DNA from: Streptomyces sp. NBC_01429
GTDB lineage: Bacteria; Actinomycetota; Actinomycetes; Streptomycetales; Streptomycetaceae
Direction: 5' to 3'
Length of the DNA: 64,000 nucleotides
Assembly (NCBI RefSeq): GCF_036231945.1
Contig: NZ_CP109599.1
Span: 4,620,501 to 4,684,500 of the forward strand
Shown here piece after piece: positions 42,534 to 51,024 of this stretch. Both the position numbers and the translations under genes were made by a program. The notes beneath the pieces are model-generated. The model was not told the DNA's origin and made no database searches. It worked only from the letters and a program-made list of their open reading frames with translations. How positions within the stretch are numbered: the stretch's first letter is position 1; the number at the start of each line of letters is the position of its first letter.

Positions 42534-44074
42534 CTCGTCACTACAGCTGTCGCTGTCGGTTTCGCTGTTGTCGCTGTCGCTCTGGGTGTGCGTGCGGTCG
42601 CCACTGTCGCGGCGAGTTCCGACGCGGATACGGGTACGGGTATGGGTGCGGATACGGGGGCGGGTGCGAGTGCGGGTGCGGATACGGGCCCTGTGACGGA
42701 CACGGTGTAGTCGCCCCCTGCCGTCGCGATCACGTTCACGTGGTCGCCCTGCGGATGGCCGCAGCGCCGCGCGCATCCCGACCAGTACACGGGGAGCGCG
42801 TCGCGGCTCACTCCCCGCAGCGCCTCCGCCGCATCGGACCGTACGTCGGCCAGCGCCTTCGCGCACCCGGGCCGTCCCGTGCAGGCGCCGACTCCGTTCC
42901 AGAGGGAGTCGGGGGTGGTGATCAGCCCGGCGGTACGGAGCCGGTCGAGGAGGCCGGCGGCGGCGGCCGGTTCCAGGCCGGGGACGATCACGCCGCGCCA
43001 GGGGGTCAGCCGTATCTCGTGCCGTGCGCTGCTCTTACAAAGCAGATGTCGCCACTGCGCCATGCTCAGCCGTCCCAGCGGCGGGTACACCGACACCGCC
43101 GCCGTCCCGTCGGGGGAGTGGACGAGACCGGGGGCCGGGGGCTCGGCGCGGACATACGCGCCCTCCGGCCCGTACCCCGCCTTCGCCGCGATCCCCGTCC
43201 CCGGCCCGTACCCCGCCTCCGCCGCGATCCCCGCCTCCGCCAGCCGCGCCGCCACCGCCCCCGGCAGTGCCCGGCCCTGCTCGGCGGGCAGCTCCGCCAC
43301 CCGCCACGCGCCCGAGCCGCTCGCCGCCGCCACCGTGAGGAACGTCTCCGCCGCCAGCAGCGCGGCGCGCGGGGCGTCTTCGGCGGCGACCGGGAGCCCC
43401 AGGTGATTTGTGCCGATATGAACGGTCGCCGTGCCGTCCCGTCGTGCGAGCAACGTCACATCCGCGCCGAGGGAAGCGACATCGCCCCGGCCGTCGTCCA
43501 GCGCGAACAGGAAACGGCCCGAGAGGGCGGTCGCCGCCGGGCTCGCGCACAGCAGAGCGTCCAGCTCCCGGGCCCACAAGAAGACGTCCGCCGGGGGGAC
43601 TTCGTCGAGCCCCGACAGCGGCGACGCCACGATGTTCCGTACCCGCTCGTGCTCCTGCGAGGGCAGCAGGCCCGCCCCGTGCAGCAGCTCCGCCAGCTCG
43701 CCGCCGCAGCTCGCGTCCAGCCCCCGCAGCTGGACGTTCCCCCGGGAGGTGATGTCCAGATGGCCGTCGCCCAGCCGCTCCGCCGCCGTCGCCAGGGTCT
43801 GGGCCTGACGGTACGTCAGATGTCCGGCGGGCAGCCGCAGTCGGGCCAGCCGGCCGTCGTCCGCCGCGTGCAGCCGCAGCGCCCCCGGGCAGGCGTCCCC
43901 GCGCTCGCGCACGGGCGCTGCGGCCGCACGTACCGGGGTCATGGCCTCGCGTACGGGAGCGGCCGCTTCACGTACAGCGGTCTCGACACGTACAGGAGCC
44001 GCGACGACGGCCCGCGCAGGGGCTTCGTCCCGGTTCGCGGGTGTTGGCGGGGTGGGCGGCATGGCCGCGAGCAT
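42530..44074 (-). CDS. cobG: precorrin-3B synthase CobG
   Basis: About 514 residues; oxygen-dependent Fe-S monooxygenase that hydroxylates precorrin-3A, related to nitrite/sulfite reductases. The ferredoxin-like half-repeat is DGRLARLRLPAGHLTYRQAQ; the cluster cysteines are in GACTGRPGCAKAL and YWSGCARRCGHPQGD. An extra segment (GIAAEAGYGPGTGIAAKAGYG) is a tandem 36-bp DNA repeat; the last ~50 residues are a Pro/Ala/Val repeat tail. ATG 44074 is chosen (MLAAMPPTPPTP); 44098 or 44062 are alternatives. The presence of oxygen-dependent CobG with cobalt-type CbiD is a mixed pathway seen in actinomycetes. Confidence 0.93.
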   Translation of the reverse strand: MLAAMPPTPPTPANRDEAPARAVVAAPVRVETAVREAAAPVREAMTPVRAAAAPVRERGDACPGALRLHAADDGRLARLRLPAGHLTYRQAQTLATAAERLGDGHLDITSRGNVQLRGLDASCGGELAELLHGAGLLPSQEHERVRNIVASPLSGLDEVPPADVFLWARELDALLCASPAATALSGRFLFALDDGRGDVASLGADVTLLARRDGTATVHIGTNHLGLPVAAEDAPRAALLAAETFLTVAAASGSGAWRVAELPAEQGRALPGAVAARLAEAGIAAEAGYGPGTGIAAKAGYGPEGAYVRAEPPAPGLVHSPDGTAAVSVYPPLGRLSMAQWRHLLCKSSARHEIRLTPWRGVIVPGLEPAAAAGLLDRLRTAGLITTPDSLWNGVGACTGRPGCAKALADVRSDAAEALRGVSRDALPVYWSGCARRCGHPQGDHVNVIATAGGDYTVSVTGPVSAPALAPAPVSAPIPVPVSASELAATVATARTPRATATTAKPTATAVVTR

Positions 44075-44179
44075 ACCCACGTAGCCCTCGCGTCCCACCT
44101 GCCGTTCCGCTGTCCACGACAGGCGCCCTCCCCGCCCGTGACCTCAGCACTTACTATGCAGACGGCGGGTTCCACGGCC

Positions 44180-44332
44180 CGCCGCCATCGCCAGCGACGG
44201 CGTCTTGGGGAGGAAGCCCGGTGCGAACCCGGCGCGGTCCCGCCACTGTGAGCCCGGCGACGTGGCGACGCGCGCAGCCGTAGCGCGGCGCGACACGTCA
44301 CGACGCCGGACGAGTCAGGAACTCCCGCCGTC
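44180..44332 (+). ncRNA. cobalamin riboswitch upstream of cobN
   Basis: Readable conserved elements: GGAAGCCCGGTGCGAACCCG (44212-44231), GCGGTCCCGCCACTGTGA (44234-44251) and the B12 box GAGTCAGGAACTCCCGCC (44312-44329). cobN starts at 44380, about 50 bases later, with AGGAAGG between. A second copy of this class within 10 kb, controlling the chelatase separately from cobalt import. Confidence 0.93.
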
Positions 44333-44379
44333 CACTCACCCCGCCCGGGGCGCGGACCCCGAGGAAGGCCAGACGCCGC

Positions 44380-47300
44380 ATGCTTCTGCTCCTGTCGACG
44401 TCCGACACCGATCTGCTCAGCGCCCGCGCGGCGGGCGGCCCGGTCCCGTACCGGTACGCCAACCCCGCCCGGCTCGCGCTCGACGAGCTGCCCGCGCTGC
44501 TGGAGGGCGTCGACCTCGTCGTCGTACGGCTCCTGGGCGGGCTGCGCGCCTGGCAGGACGGGATCGACCAGCTTCTCGCGGGCCCCAGGCCCGTCGTCGT
44601 CCTCACCGGCGAGCAGGCCCCGGACGCGCAGCTGATGGAGGCGTCGACCGTTCCCATCGGGATCGCCGCCGAGGCCCACGGCTATCTCGCGCACGGCGGC
44701 CCCGCCAACCTCGAACAGCTCGCGCGGTTCCTCGCCGACACCGTCCTGCTGACCGGCCACGGCTTCGAGCCACCCGCCGCTTCGCCCACCTGGGGCCGGA
44801 TGGAGCGGCGCTCCGCCTTCCCCGCCGGGCCGCTCGCCGAGCGGGACCGGCCGCTCGTCGCGGTGCTCTACTACCGCGCCCACCACCTCAGCGGGAACAC
44901 CGCCTTCGTGGACGTCCTGTGCGACGCCATCGAGGCGGCGAACGGCCGCGCCGTTCCGATCTTCGTGTCGTCGCTGCGTTCCCCCGAGCCCGAGCTGCTG
45001 GAGGCGCTGGGCGGGGTCGACGCCATCGTCACCACCGTGCTGGCCGCCGGTGGCACCAAGCCGGCCGAGGCGTCGGCGGGCGGGGACGACGAGGCGTGGG
45101 ACGCGGGCGCGCTCGCCGCGCTGGACGTACCGATTCTCCAGGCGCTGTGCCTGACCTCCAGCCGCGCCGCGTGGGAGGAGAGCGACGAGGGGCTCTCGCC
45201 GCTGGACGCGGCGTCGCAGGTCGCCGTGCCGGAGTTCGACGGCCGGCTGATCACCGTCCCGTTCTCCTTCAAGGAGCTGGACCCCGAAGGGCTGCCGGTC
45301 TACGTGGCCGACCCCGAGCGGGCCGCGCGCGTCGCCGGGATCGCCGTACGCCACGCGAGGCTCTCGTACATCGTGAACGCCGACAAGCGCATCGCGCTCG
45401 TCCTCTCCGCGTACCCCACCAAGCACTCCCGCATCGGCAACGCCGTCGGCCTCGACACCCCCGCCAGCGCCGTCGAGCTGCTGCGCGAACTGCGCGGCCA
45501 GGGCTACGACTTCGGTACGGAAGAGGTCCCCGGCCTGGAGTCCGGCGACGGCGACGAGCTGATCTACGCCCTGATCGAGGCCGGCGGCCACGATCAGGAG
45601 TGGCTCACCGAGGAGCAGCTCGCCCGTAACCCGGTCCGTATCCCGGCCGCCGACTACCGGCGCTGGTACGAGAAGCTCCCCGCCGAGCTGCGCGAGTCCG
45701 TCGAGCGGCACTGGGGGCCGCCGCCGGGCGAGATGTTCCTGGACCGCAGCCGGGTCGGGAACGGCGGTGACCCGGACGGCGACATCGTCCTGGCCGCCCT
45801 GCGGCGCGGCAATCTGCTGATCCTCATCCAGCCGCCGCGCGGCTTCGGCGAGAACCCGATCGCGATCTACCACGACCCCGATCTGCCGCCCTCGCACCAC
45901 TACCTGGCCGCCTACCGCTGGATCCAGGCCCCCGCCGACGACGGCGGCTTCGGCGCCGACGCCATGATCCACCTGGGCAAGCACGGCAACCTGGAGTGGC
46001 TGCCCGGCAAGAACGCGGGCCTGTCGGCCGCCTGCGCGCCCGACGCGGCGCTGGGCGACCTGCCGCTGATCTACCCGTTCCTGGTCAACGACCCGGGCGA
46101 GGGTACGCAGGCGAAGCGGCGCGTCCACGCCACGCTGGTGGATCACCTCGTACCGCCGATGGCGCGCGCCGAGTCGTACGGCGACATCGCGCGCCTGGAG
46201 CAGCTCCTCGACGAGTACGCGGCGATCTCCTCGATGGACCCGGCCAAGCTGCCCGCGATCCGCGCCCAGATCTGGACGCTGATCCAGGCGGCCAAGCTCG
46301 ATCACGACCTGGGTCTTGAGGACCGGCCCGACGACGACGGGTTCGACGACTTCCTGCTCCACGTCGACGGCTGGCTGTGCGAGGTCAAGGACGCGCAGAT
46401 CCGCGACGGGCTGCATGTGCTGGGCGGCGCGCCGGAGGGCGAGGCGCGGGTCAATCTGGTGCTGGCGATCCTGCGCGCCCGGCAGATCTGGGGCGGTACG
46501 ACGTCCCTGCCGGGCCTGCGCGAGGCGCTGGGCCTGGACGAGTCGGCGCCGGGTCGTGCGGACGCGGACGCGGTGGAGGCCACGGCCCGCGCGCTGGTCC
46601 AGGCGATGGAGGACGCGCGGTGGGACCCGGCGGCGGTGCCGGGTGTCGCTGCGGGCGTGACGTCGGGCCATTCCGAACAGGTCGCGGCGATCCTGGAGTT
46701 CGCGGCGGAGGAGGTCGTTCCGCGCCTGGAGGCCACCACGGACGAGATCGACAACGTCGTGCACGCGTTGAACGGCGGCTTCGTCCAGGCGGGCCCGTCG
46801 GGCTCGCCGCTGCGCGGCCTGGTCAACGTCCTGCCGACCGGCCGCAACTTCTACTCCGTCGACCCCAAGGCCGTGCCGAGCCGGCTCGCCTGGGAGACCG
46901 GCCAGGCCCTCGCCGACTCGCTCCTGACCCGCTACCGCACGGACAACGGCGACTGGCCGACCTCCGTCGGGCTCTCCCTGTGGGGTACGAGCGCGATGCG
47001 CACGTCCGGCGACGACATCGCGGAGGCGCTGGCGCTGCTGGGCGTGCGCCCGGTGTGGGACGACGCGTCGAGGCGGGTGACGGGCCTGGAACCGATCCCC
47101 CTGACGGAACTCGACCGCCCCCGTATCGATGTCACCCTGCGCATCAGCGGCTTCTTCCGGGACGCGTTCCCGCACGCCATCGGGCTGCTGGACGACGCGG
47201 TACGGCTGGTCGCCGGGCTGGACGAGCCCGCCGAGTCCAACCACGTACGGGCCCACGCGCAGGCCGACCTGGCCGAACACGGCGACGAACGCCGCGCCAC

Positions 47301-48027
47301 GACCCGCATCTTCGGCTCCCGCCCCGGCACGTACGGCGCGGGCATCCTCCAGCTCATCGACAGCCGCGACTGGCGCACGGACGCGGACCTCGCCGAGGTC
47401 TACACGGTGTGGGGCGGCTACGCGTACGGCCGCGAACTGGAGGGCCGCCCGGCGCGCGAGGAGATGGAGACCGCGTACAAGCGCATCGCCGTCGCCGCGA
47501 AGAACACGGACACGCGCGAGCACGACATCGCGGACTCCGACGACTACTTCCAGTACCACGGCGGCATGGTCGCGACGGTCCGCGCCCTGAAGGGCACAGC
47601 CCCGGAGGCGTACATCGGCGACTCCACCCGCCCGGAAACGGTCCGCACCCGCACCCTGGTCGAGGAGACCTCCCGCGTCTTCCGCGCCCGCGTGGTCAAC
47701 CCGAGGTGGATCGAGGCGATGCGCCGCCACGGCTACAAGGGCGCGTTCGAGCTGGCGGCGACGGTCGACTACCTCTTCGGCTACGACGCGACGACGGGCG
47801 TGGTCGCGGACTGGATGTACGACAAGCTCACCGAGACGTACGTCCTGGACCCGGAGAACCGCGCCTTCCTCCAGGAGGCCAACCCGTGGGCCCTGCACGG
47901 CATCGCGGAACGGCTGCTGGAGGCGGAGTCGCGCGGAATGTGGGAGAAGCCGGACCCGGGGGTGCTGGACGCGCTGCGGAAGGTGTTCCTGGAGACGGAG
48001 GGGGAGTTGGAGGGGGAGGACGACTGA
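44380..48027 (+). CDS. cobN: cobaltochelatase subunit CobN
   Basis: 1215 residues, the large subunit of the ATP-dependent cobaltochelatase inserting cobalt into hydrogenobyrinic acid a,c-diamide, a late step of the aerobic route. Homologous to magnesium chelatase H. Blocks such as NADKRIALVLSAYPTKHSRIG, MIHLGKHGNLEWLPGKNAGL, YPFLVNDPGEGTQAKRR and GVRPVWDDASRRVTGLEPIP are typical. The chelatase D/I-type partners are not in the window. Directly downstream of a cobalamin riboswitch, so repressed by B12. The end is followed after about 30 bases by a CRISPR array. Confidence 0.96.
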   Translation: MLLLLSTSDTDLLSARAAGGPVPYRYANPARLALDELPALLEGVDLVVVRLLGGLRAWQDGIDQLLAGPRPVVVLTGEQAPDAQLMEASTVPIGIAAEAHGYLAHGGPANLEQLARFLADTVLLTGHGFEPPAASPTWGRMERRSAFPAGPLAERDRPLVAVLYYRAHHLSGNTAFVDVLCDAIEAANGRAVPIFVSSLRSPEPELLEALGGVDAIVTTVLAAGGTKPAEASAGGDDEAWDAGALAALDVPILQALCLTSSRAAWEESDEGLSPLDAASQVAVPEFDGRLITVPFSFKELDPEGLPVYVADPERAARVAGIAVRHARLSYIVNADKRIALVLSAYPTKHSRIGNAVGLDTPASAVELLRELRGQGYDFGTEEVPGLESGDGDELIYALIEAGGHDQEWLTEEQLARNPVRIPAADYRRWYEKLPAELRESVERHWGPPPGEMFLDRSRVGNGGDPDGDIVLAALRRGNLLILIQPPRGFGENPIAIYHDPDLPPSHHYLAAYRWIQAPADDGGFGADAMIHLGKHGNLEWLPGKNAGLSAACAPDAALGDLPLIYPFLVNDPGEGTQAKRRVHATLVDHLVPPMARAESYGDIARLEQLLDEYAAISSMDPAKLPAIRAQIWTLIQAAKLDHDLGLEDRPDDDGFDDFLLHVDGWLCEVKDAQIRDGLHVLGGAPEGEARVNLVLAILRARQIWGGTTSLPGLREALGLDESAPGRADADAVEATARALVQAMEDARWDPAAVPGVAAGVTSGHSEQVAAILEFAAEEVVPRLEATTDEIDNVVHALNGGFVQAGPSGSPLRGLVNVLPTGRNFYSVDPKAVPSRLAWETGQALADSLLTRYRTDNGDWPTSVGLSLWGTSAMRTSGDDIAEALALLGVRPVWDDASRRVTGLEPIPLTELDRPRIDVTLRISGFFRDAFPHAIGLLDDAVRLVAGLDEPAESNHVRAHAQADLAEHGDERRATTRIFGSRPGTYGAGILQLIDSRDWRTDADLAEVYTVWGGYAYGRELEGRPAREEMETAYKRIAVAAKNTDTREHDIADSDDYFQYHGGMVATVRALKGTAPEAYIGDSTRPETVRTRTLVEETSRVFRARVVNPRWIEAMRRHGYKGAFELAATVDYLFGYDATTGVVADWMYDKLTETYVLDPENRAFLQEANPWALHGIAERLLEAESRGMWEKPDPGVLDALRKVFLETEGELEGEDD

Positions 48028-48058
48028 GCTTGCGCGGGGGTGGGAGTGGGTGTGGGGC

Positions 48059-48209
48059 GTGCTCCCCGCGTGGGCGGGGGTGAACCGGCGGCCGCATAGT
48101 GCGCCGACACCTGCCGCCCGTGCTCCCCGCGCGGGCGGGGGTGAACCGGTTCGGGGTCTGTCGTCCGGGGCTGTCATCCCGTGCTCCCCGCGAAGGCGGA
48201 AGTGAACCT
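48059..48209 (+). CRISPR. three-repeat, two-spacer type I-E-like CRISPR array
   Basis: Repeats at 48059-48087, 48120-48148 and 48181-48209, all 29 bp with exact 61-bp period and 32-bp spacers. The first two begin GTGCTCCCCGCG and end GGGGGTGAACCG; the third has diverged in its second half (GCGAAGGCGGAAGTGAACCT), the usual decay of a leader-distal repeat. Spacers at 48088-48119 and 48149-48180. No cas genes in the window. Confidence 0.88.
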
Positions 48210-48271
48210 GCCTGCAACGCACCTGCGTTCAGGGCATCCCAGTGTCCGGAGGCGGGGCAACGGGGACACGG

Positions 48272-48661
48272 CTACGGCCTGGCTCCGCCCCCGCCCCCGC
48301 CCCCGCCCCCGGCGCCACCGCTCCGTCCCGTGGCCCGGCAGAAGCGGCACGCGATGATCGCGATCCGCCCGCCGCGCAAGGCGCGGAGCAGCCGGTTGCC
48401 GTGGCAGTTCCCGCAGACGCCGAAGCGCGACGCGGGAAACGTGGAGTGGCGCTGGCGGCCGTGGAGCCTGCCGATGGCAGCGAGTTGGCGCCGCTCCCAC
48501 GGCGTTGCGAGTCGTACGGCGCTCAGCCGGGCCACCCAGGCGAATCCGGTGGGACGCTCCAGGCAGACCCGCTCTCCGGCGAAGCTGGTGATCTGGCCGG
48601 GCATGTCGAACGTCCGGTCGTACACCACCATCCCGATGGTCAGCCCTTCCATGTACGCCAC
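48272..48661 (-). CDS. hypothetical protein with a zinc-finger-like Cys4 motif
   Basis: 129 residues from GTG 48661, which overlaps the end of the preceding ORF (ATG 48652 also possible). Two CxxC pairs (FGVCGNCHGNRLLRA and ACRFCRATG) form a likely small zinc-binding site like DnaJ-type fingers; the N-terminal half contains IGMVVYDRTFDMPGQITSFAGERV, which looks like a beta-barrel. A glycine run ends the protein. It is the last of three overlapping genes with an HATPase regulator, so it probably shares its signalling role. Family not recognised. Confidence 0.62.
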   Translation of the reverse strand: MAYMEGLTIGMVVYDRTFDMPGQITSFAGERVCLERPTGFAWVARLSAVRLATPWERRQLAAIGRLHGRQRHSTFPASRFGVCGNCHGNRLLRALRGGRIAIIACRFCRATGRSGGAGGGGGGGGGARP

Positions 48662-48864
48662 CGCTCTCCCCGGCCCCGGCCCCGGCGCCGCTCAGCGCGG
48701 TGATGCCGGGCGAGTGTCAGAAGCGCGTCCCACATCTCCGGTGTCGTAGGTGCGGGCGCCGTCGGGAGGGGAGTTACGGGTACGCGCACGGGCTCGGGCG
48801 CATCCGTACGCCACCGGTGCCGCCGCCACCCGAGGGTGCGGCGCAGCCACCTCCACTCCCTCAC
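48640..48864 (-). CDS. small basic hypothetical protein coupled to the HATPase gene
   Basis: 74 residues, rich in Trp/Arg at the N-terminus (MREWRWLRRTLGWRRHRWRT), Pro-rich centre, and a helix at the end (MWDALLTLARHHRAERRRGRG). GTG 48864 overlaps the TGA of the ATPase gene (GTGA), arguing that it is translated; its 3' end overlaps the next gene. Function unknown; the basic ends could contact nucleic acid or membrane. Confidence 0.55.
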   Translation of the reverse strand: MREWRWLRRTLGWRRHRWRTDAPEPVRVPVTPLPTAPAPTTPEMWDALLTLARHHRAERRRGRGRGERWRTWKG

Positions 48865-49298
48865 GTCGAGTCCTCAGCAGTGTCCCGGTCCGCGCGGAAC
48901 CGTGCCCACACGCACTTCCCGAACTTCAGCTCCCGGCACCCCCAGGACTCGGACAGCGCGGCGACCAGCAACAGTCCCCGCCCGCCCTCCTCGTCGCCCT
49001 CGGGGCAGTACTGGCCGAGCTGCGGCAGCCTCGCACGGTCGGGATCGGAGACCTCCAACACCAGCTCGCCCCAGTCCACGTGCAGCGTCACCTCGACCTC
49101 GGCGAAGCTCACCCGGCAGTGGACGACAGCGTTGGTGACCAGCTCGGACGACACCAACTCGACGTCCGGGACGAGCCGTTCGAGCCCCCACGCGGCCAGG
49201 GTCTCCCTGACCCGGGCCCGCACGGCCGGCACGTGCTTCTTGCGTTTCGGAATGCGGAAGGTGGCGCGAAGCGGCTCCGCGGAAAGGGTGGTGGGCAT
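48861..49298 (-). CDS. ATP-binding anti-sigma-type regulator (HATPase_c, RsbW-like)
   Basis: 145 residues of the GHKL ATPase fold used by serine kinases of the RsbW/SpoIIAB kind. N-box is VSSELVTNAVVH; the G1 and G2 boxes are VLEVSDPDRARLP and EEGGRGLLLVAALSESWG. In Streptomyces these proteins often pair with XRE/DUF397 genes as here (divergent neighbour at 49500). It may bind a sigma or anti-sigma factor. ATG 49298 (MPTTLSAEPLRATFRIPKRK) is the start. Intergenic region of about 200 bases shared with the XRE gene. Confidence 0.87.
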   Translation of the reverse strand: MPTTLSAEPLRATFRIPKRKKHVPAVRARVRETLAAWGLERLVPDVELVSSELVTNAVVHCRVSFAEVEVTLHVDWGELVLEVSDPDRARLPQLGQYCPEGDEEGGRGLLLVAALSESWGCRELKFGKCVWARFRADRDTAEDST

Positions 49299-49499
49299 GG
49301 CTGGACCCCCAGCTGGCGCGTGGTTGGAGTTGCGCCGTGTGGCTGGATGGCGGCGGCGCGTTGCCGAGACTAGGGTGGGATTGATAACTTCCACAACTGC
49401 ATCTTGTGCACACGTGCATGATTAGCTCGATCGTGTGACGGGCCACCAAGCGGCCTCCGGGGAGGCAGACTTGGGCCGAACTGAGAGGGAGGCAACGAG

Positions 49500-50366
49500 A
49501 TGCCCGCAGGTGGAAAGCCGACTGTGCGCAGCAGGCGATTCGGCCGCAAGATGCAGCGGCACAGGGTCGGTGCCGGGTTCGATCAAGCGCAGGCGGCGCA
49601 GTTCATCCATGGATCGCGCTCCAAGATCAGCCGCATGGAGGACGGCATCACCACGGCCAGGCCCGCGGAAGTGCTGCTCCTGCTGGACCGGTACGGCATC
49701 ACGGACGAGACGGAGCGCGACCACCTGGTGTGGCTGGCGAAGAACTCCGGCCACCGGGGCTGGTGGCTCAACTTCCCAGAACTGTCGGACGGTTACCGCG
49801 ACCACATCTCGCTGGAGGATGACGCGACGTTCATCCGGGAGTGGCAGACGGTATTGGTTCCTGGCCTCTTGCAGACGCCGGCTTACGCAGAGCAGACGTC
49901 CAGGGTCGGTCCGAACCGCATTCCGCCGGACGTCGTGGCCCAGTTCGTCAAGGTGCGTGAGGGGCGGCAGGCGAAGATCGAGGAGGGCGGCACCAGTTAC
50001 GCGGTCATTGTCTGGGAACCCGTTGTGGCGCTCCCGCTCGTTCCTGACGATGTCCATCGGGGGCAACTGGAGCATCTTCTCGGCGTTGGCAAGCGGAGCA
50101 ACGTATCGATCCAGATCCTTCCGCTGTCTGCGGGAGTTGCGGCGGGCATCACCTACCCGTTCTCCTCGTTCTCTTTCGACAGCCAGCCCAACGTGGAAGC
50201 TGTCGCCATTGACAACCTGCGGGGTGCATCGGTCCTTGAGGCAACAGACGATTTGACGGCTTACGCCAGTGCGTTCGACCAACTACGATCGGAAGCTCTG
50301 TCACCGGATGCGAGCGCCCGGCTCATCCGGCGTGTACTGCGGAGCAGCAAGGAAGAAGCATCGTGA
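49500..50366 (+). CDS. XRE-family regulator with DUF5753 domain
   Basis: 288 residues. Residues 10-60 form a lambda-repressor-like HTH (FGRKMQRHRVGAGFDQAQAA, GSRSKISRMEDGITTARPAE). The rest is the DUF5753 ligand-type domain (FIREWQTVLVPGLLQTPAYAEQT, WEPVVALPLVPDDVHRGQLEHL, GITYPFSSFSFDSQPNVEAV). This is the WhiJ-like family that works with DUF397 small proteins in Streptomyces development. GGGAGG precedes ATG 49500. Stop overlaps the DUF397 start (GTGA). Confidence 0.9.
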   Translation: MPAGGKPTVRSRRFGRKMQRHRVGAGFDQAQAAQFIHGSRSKISRMEDGITTARPAEVLLLLDRYGITDETERDHLVWLAKNSGHRGWWLNFPELSDGYRDHISLEDDATFIREWQTVLVPGLLQTPAYAEQTSRVGPNRIPPDVVAQFVKVREGRQAKIEEGGTSYAVIVWEPVVALPLVPDDVHRGQLEHLLGVGKRSNVSIQILPLSAGVAAGITYPFSSFSFDSQPNVEAVAIDNLRGASVLEATDDLTAYASAFDQLRSEALSPDASARLIRRVLRSSKEEAS

Positions 50367-50569
50367 CCTCTGATGTTGTAGGCCCGTACCGGAAGTCCTC
50401 GTACTCGGGCCAGAACAACAACTGCGTCGAAATAGCCCCGACCGCCAACGGCGGCTGTGCCGTACGCGACAGCAAGAACCACAGCCGACCGTCCCTTGGC
50501 TTCGCCCGTGCGCAGTGGCAGACCTTCCTGGTCCTGGCCGCAGCCGAGGACGGCGTTCGGAGCGCGTGA
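50363..50569 (+). CDS. DUF397 small protein, partner of the XRE regulator
   Basis: 68 residues beginning MTSDVVGPYRKSSYSGQNNN, with conserved CVEIAP, VRDSK and W near WQTFLVL, the signature of DUF397. It starts in the stop codon of the XRE gene (GTGA). Partner of WhiJ-like HTH proteins; some act as antitoxin-like antagonists, others as regulators of differentiation. Which of these applies here is not known. Confidence 0.92.
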   Translation: MTSDVVGPYRKSSYSGQNNNCVEIAPTANGGCAVRDSKNHSRPSLGFARAQWQTFLVLAAAEDGVRSA

Positions 50570-50583
50570 CCGCTGTTCTCGGG

Positions 50584-51018
50584 CTACGCCCGCTCCGCCA
50601 CCCGCTTGAGCGCGGCCAGGTCGGCGGATACCGCGTCCGCGTCGCGTTCGAATTCCTCGTTGCTCATCCCGGGCTGTCGGCGAAGCGTGAATACCACCTC
50701 GCATCCGGCGCCCTCAGTGATCACACGCACCGGGTTGTAGATGATCTCGCCCGAAGGCAGGGTCACATCGTGATCGAGCACTCCGAACTCGTTCTCCGGG
50801 GCGAAGGCAACCACGACCCGCCCGAGAGGTGACGACTCCGCGATCCATTGCTCACCGGCCTTTTCGACGGGGTTCCCCAGCCCATGCGCCCACTCCGGCA
50901 GGTTGGACGGGTCCGACGCGTAGTCGTAGACCTCCTTGGCGGGGCGATCGATATGCGTGCTGATGTGGCGCGAGGCCAGGGCCGAGGCAAGGGGCGGGGC
51001 CGAAGCAGTTGTTTCCAT
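50584..51018 (-). CDS. SRPBCC (START-like) family protein
   Basis: 144 residues with the helix-grip START-like fold: HISTHIDRPAKEVYDYASDP, SNLPEWAHGLGNPVEKAGEQW, then YNPVRVITEGAGCEVVFTL, and a final helix (EEFERDADAVSADLAALKRVAE). These proteins bind hydrophobic small molecules or act as cyclases. Family-level confidence only. ATG 51018 is used; GTG 51024 is an alternative. No ribosome-binding site is obvious. Confidence 0.82.
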   Translation of the reverse strand: METTASAPPLASALASRHISTHIDRPAKEVYDYASDPSNLPEWAHGLGNPVEKAGEQWIAESSPLGRVVVAFAPENEFGVLDHDVTLPSGEIIYNPVRVITEGAGCEVVFTLRRQPGMSNEEFERDADAVSADLAALKRVAERA

Positions 51019-51024
51019 GACCAC

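Noticed and set aside
44075..44179. riboswitch for the minus-strand cobG operon
   Set aside because: The B12 riboswitch core reads only on the plus strand, toward cobN.
43939..48222. 1427-codon minus-strand frame
   Set aside because: Antisense shadow of cobN and part of cobG; CobN is clearly conserved on the plus strand.
48242..48270. possible fourth CRISPR repeat
   Set aside because: It begins GTG at exactly the right phase, but the rest matches the repeat at scarcely more than chance positions.
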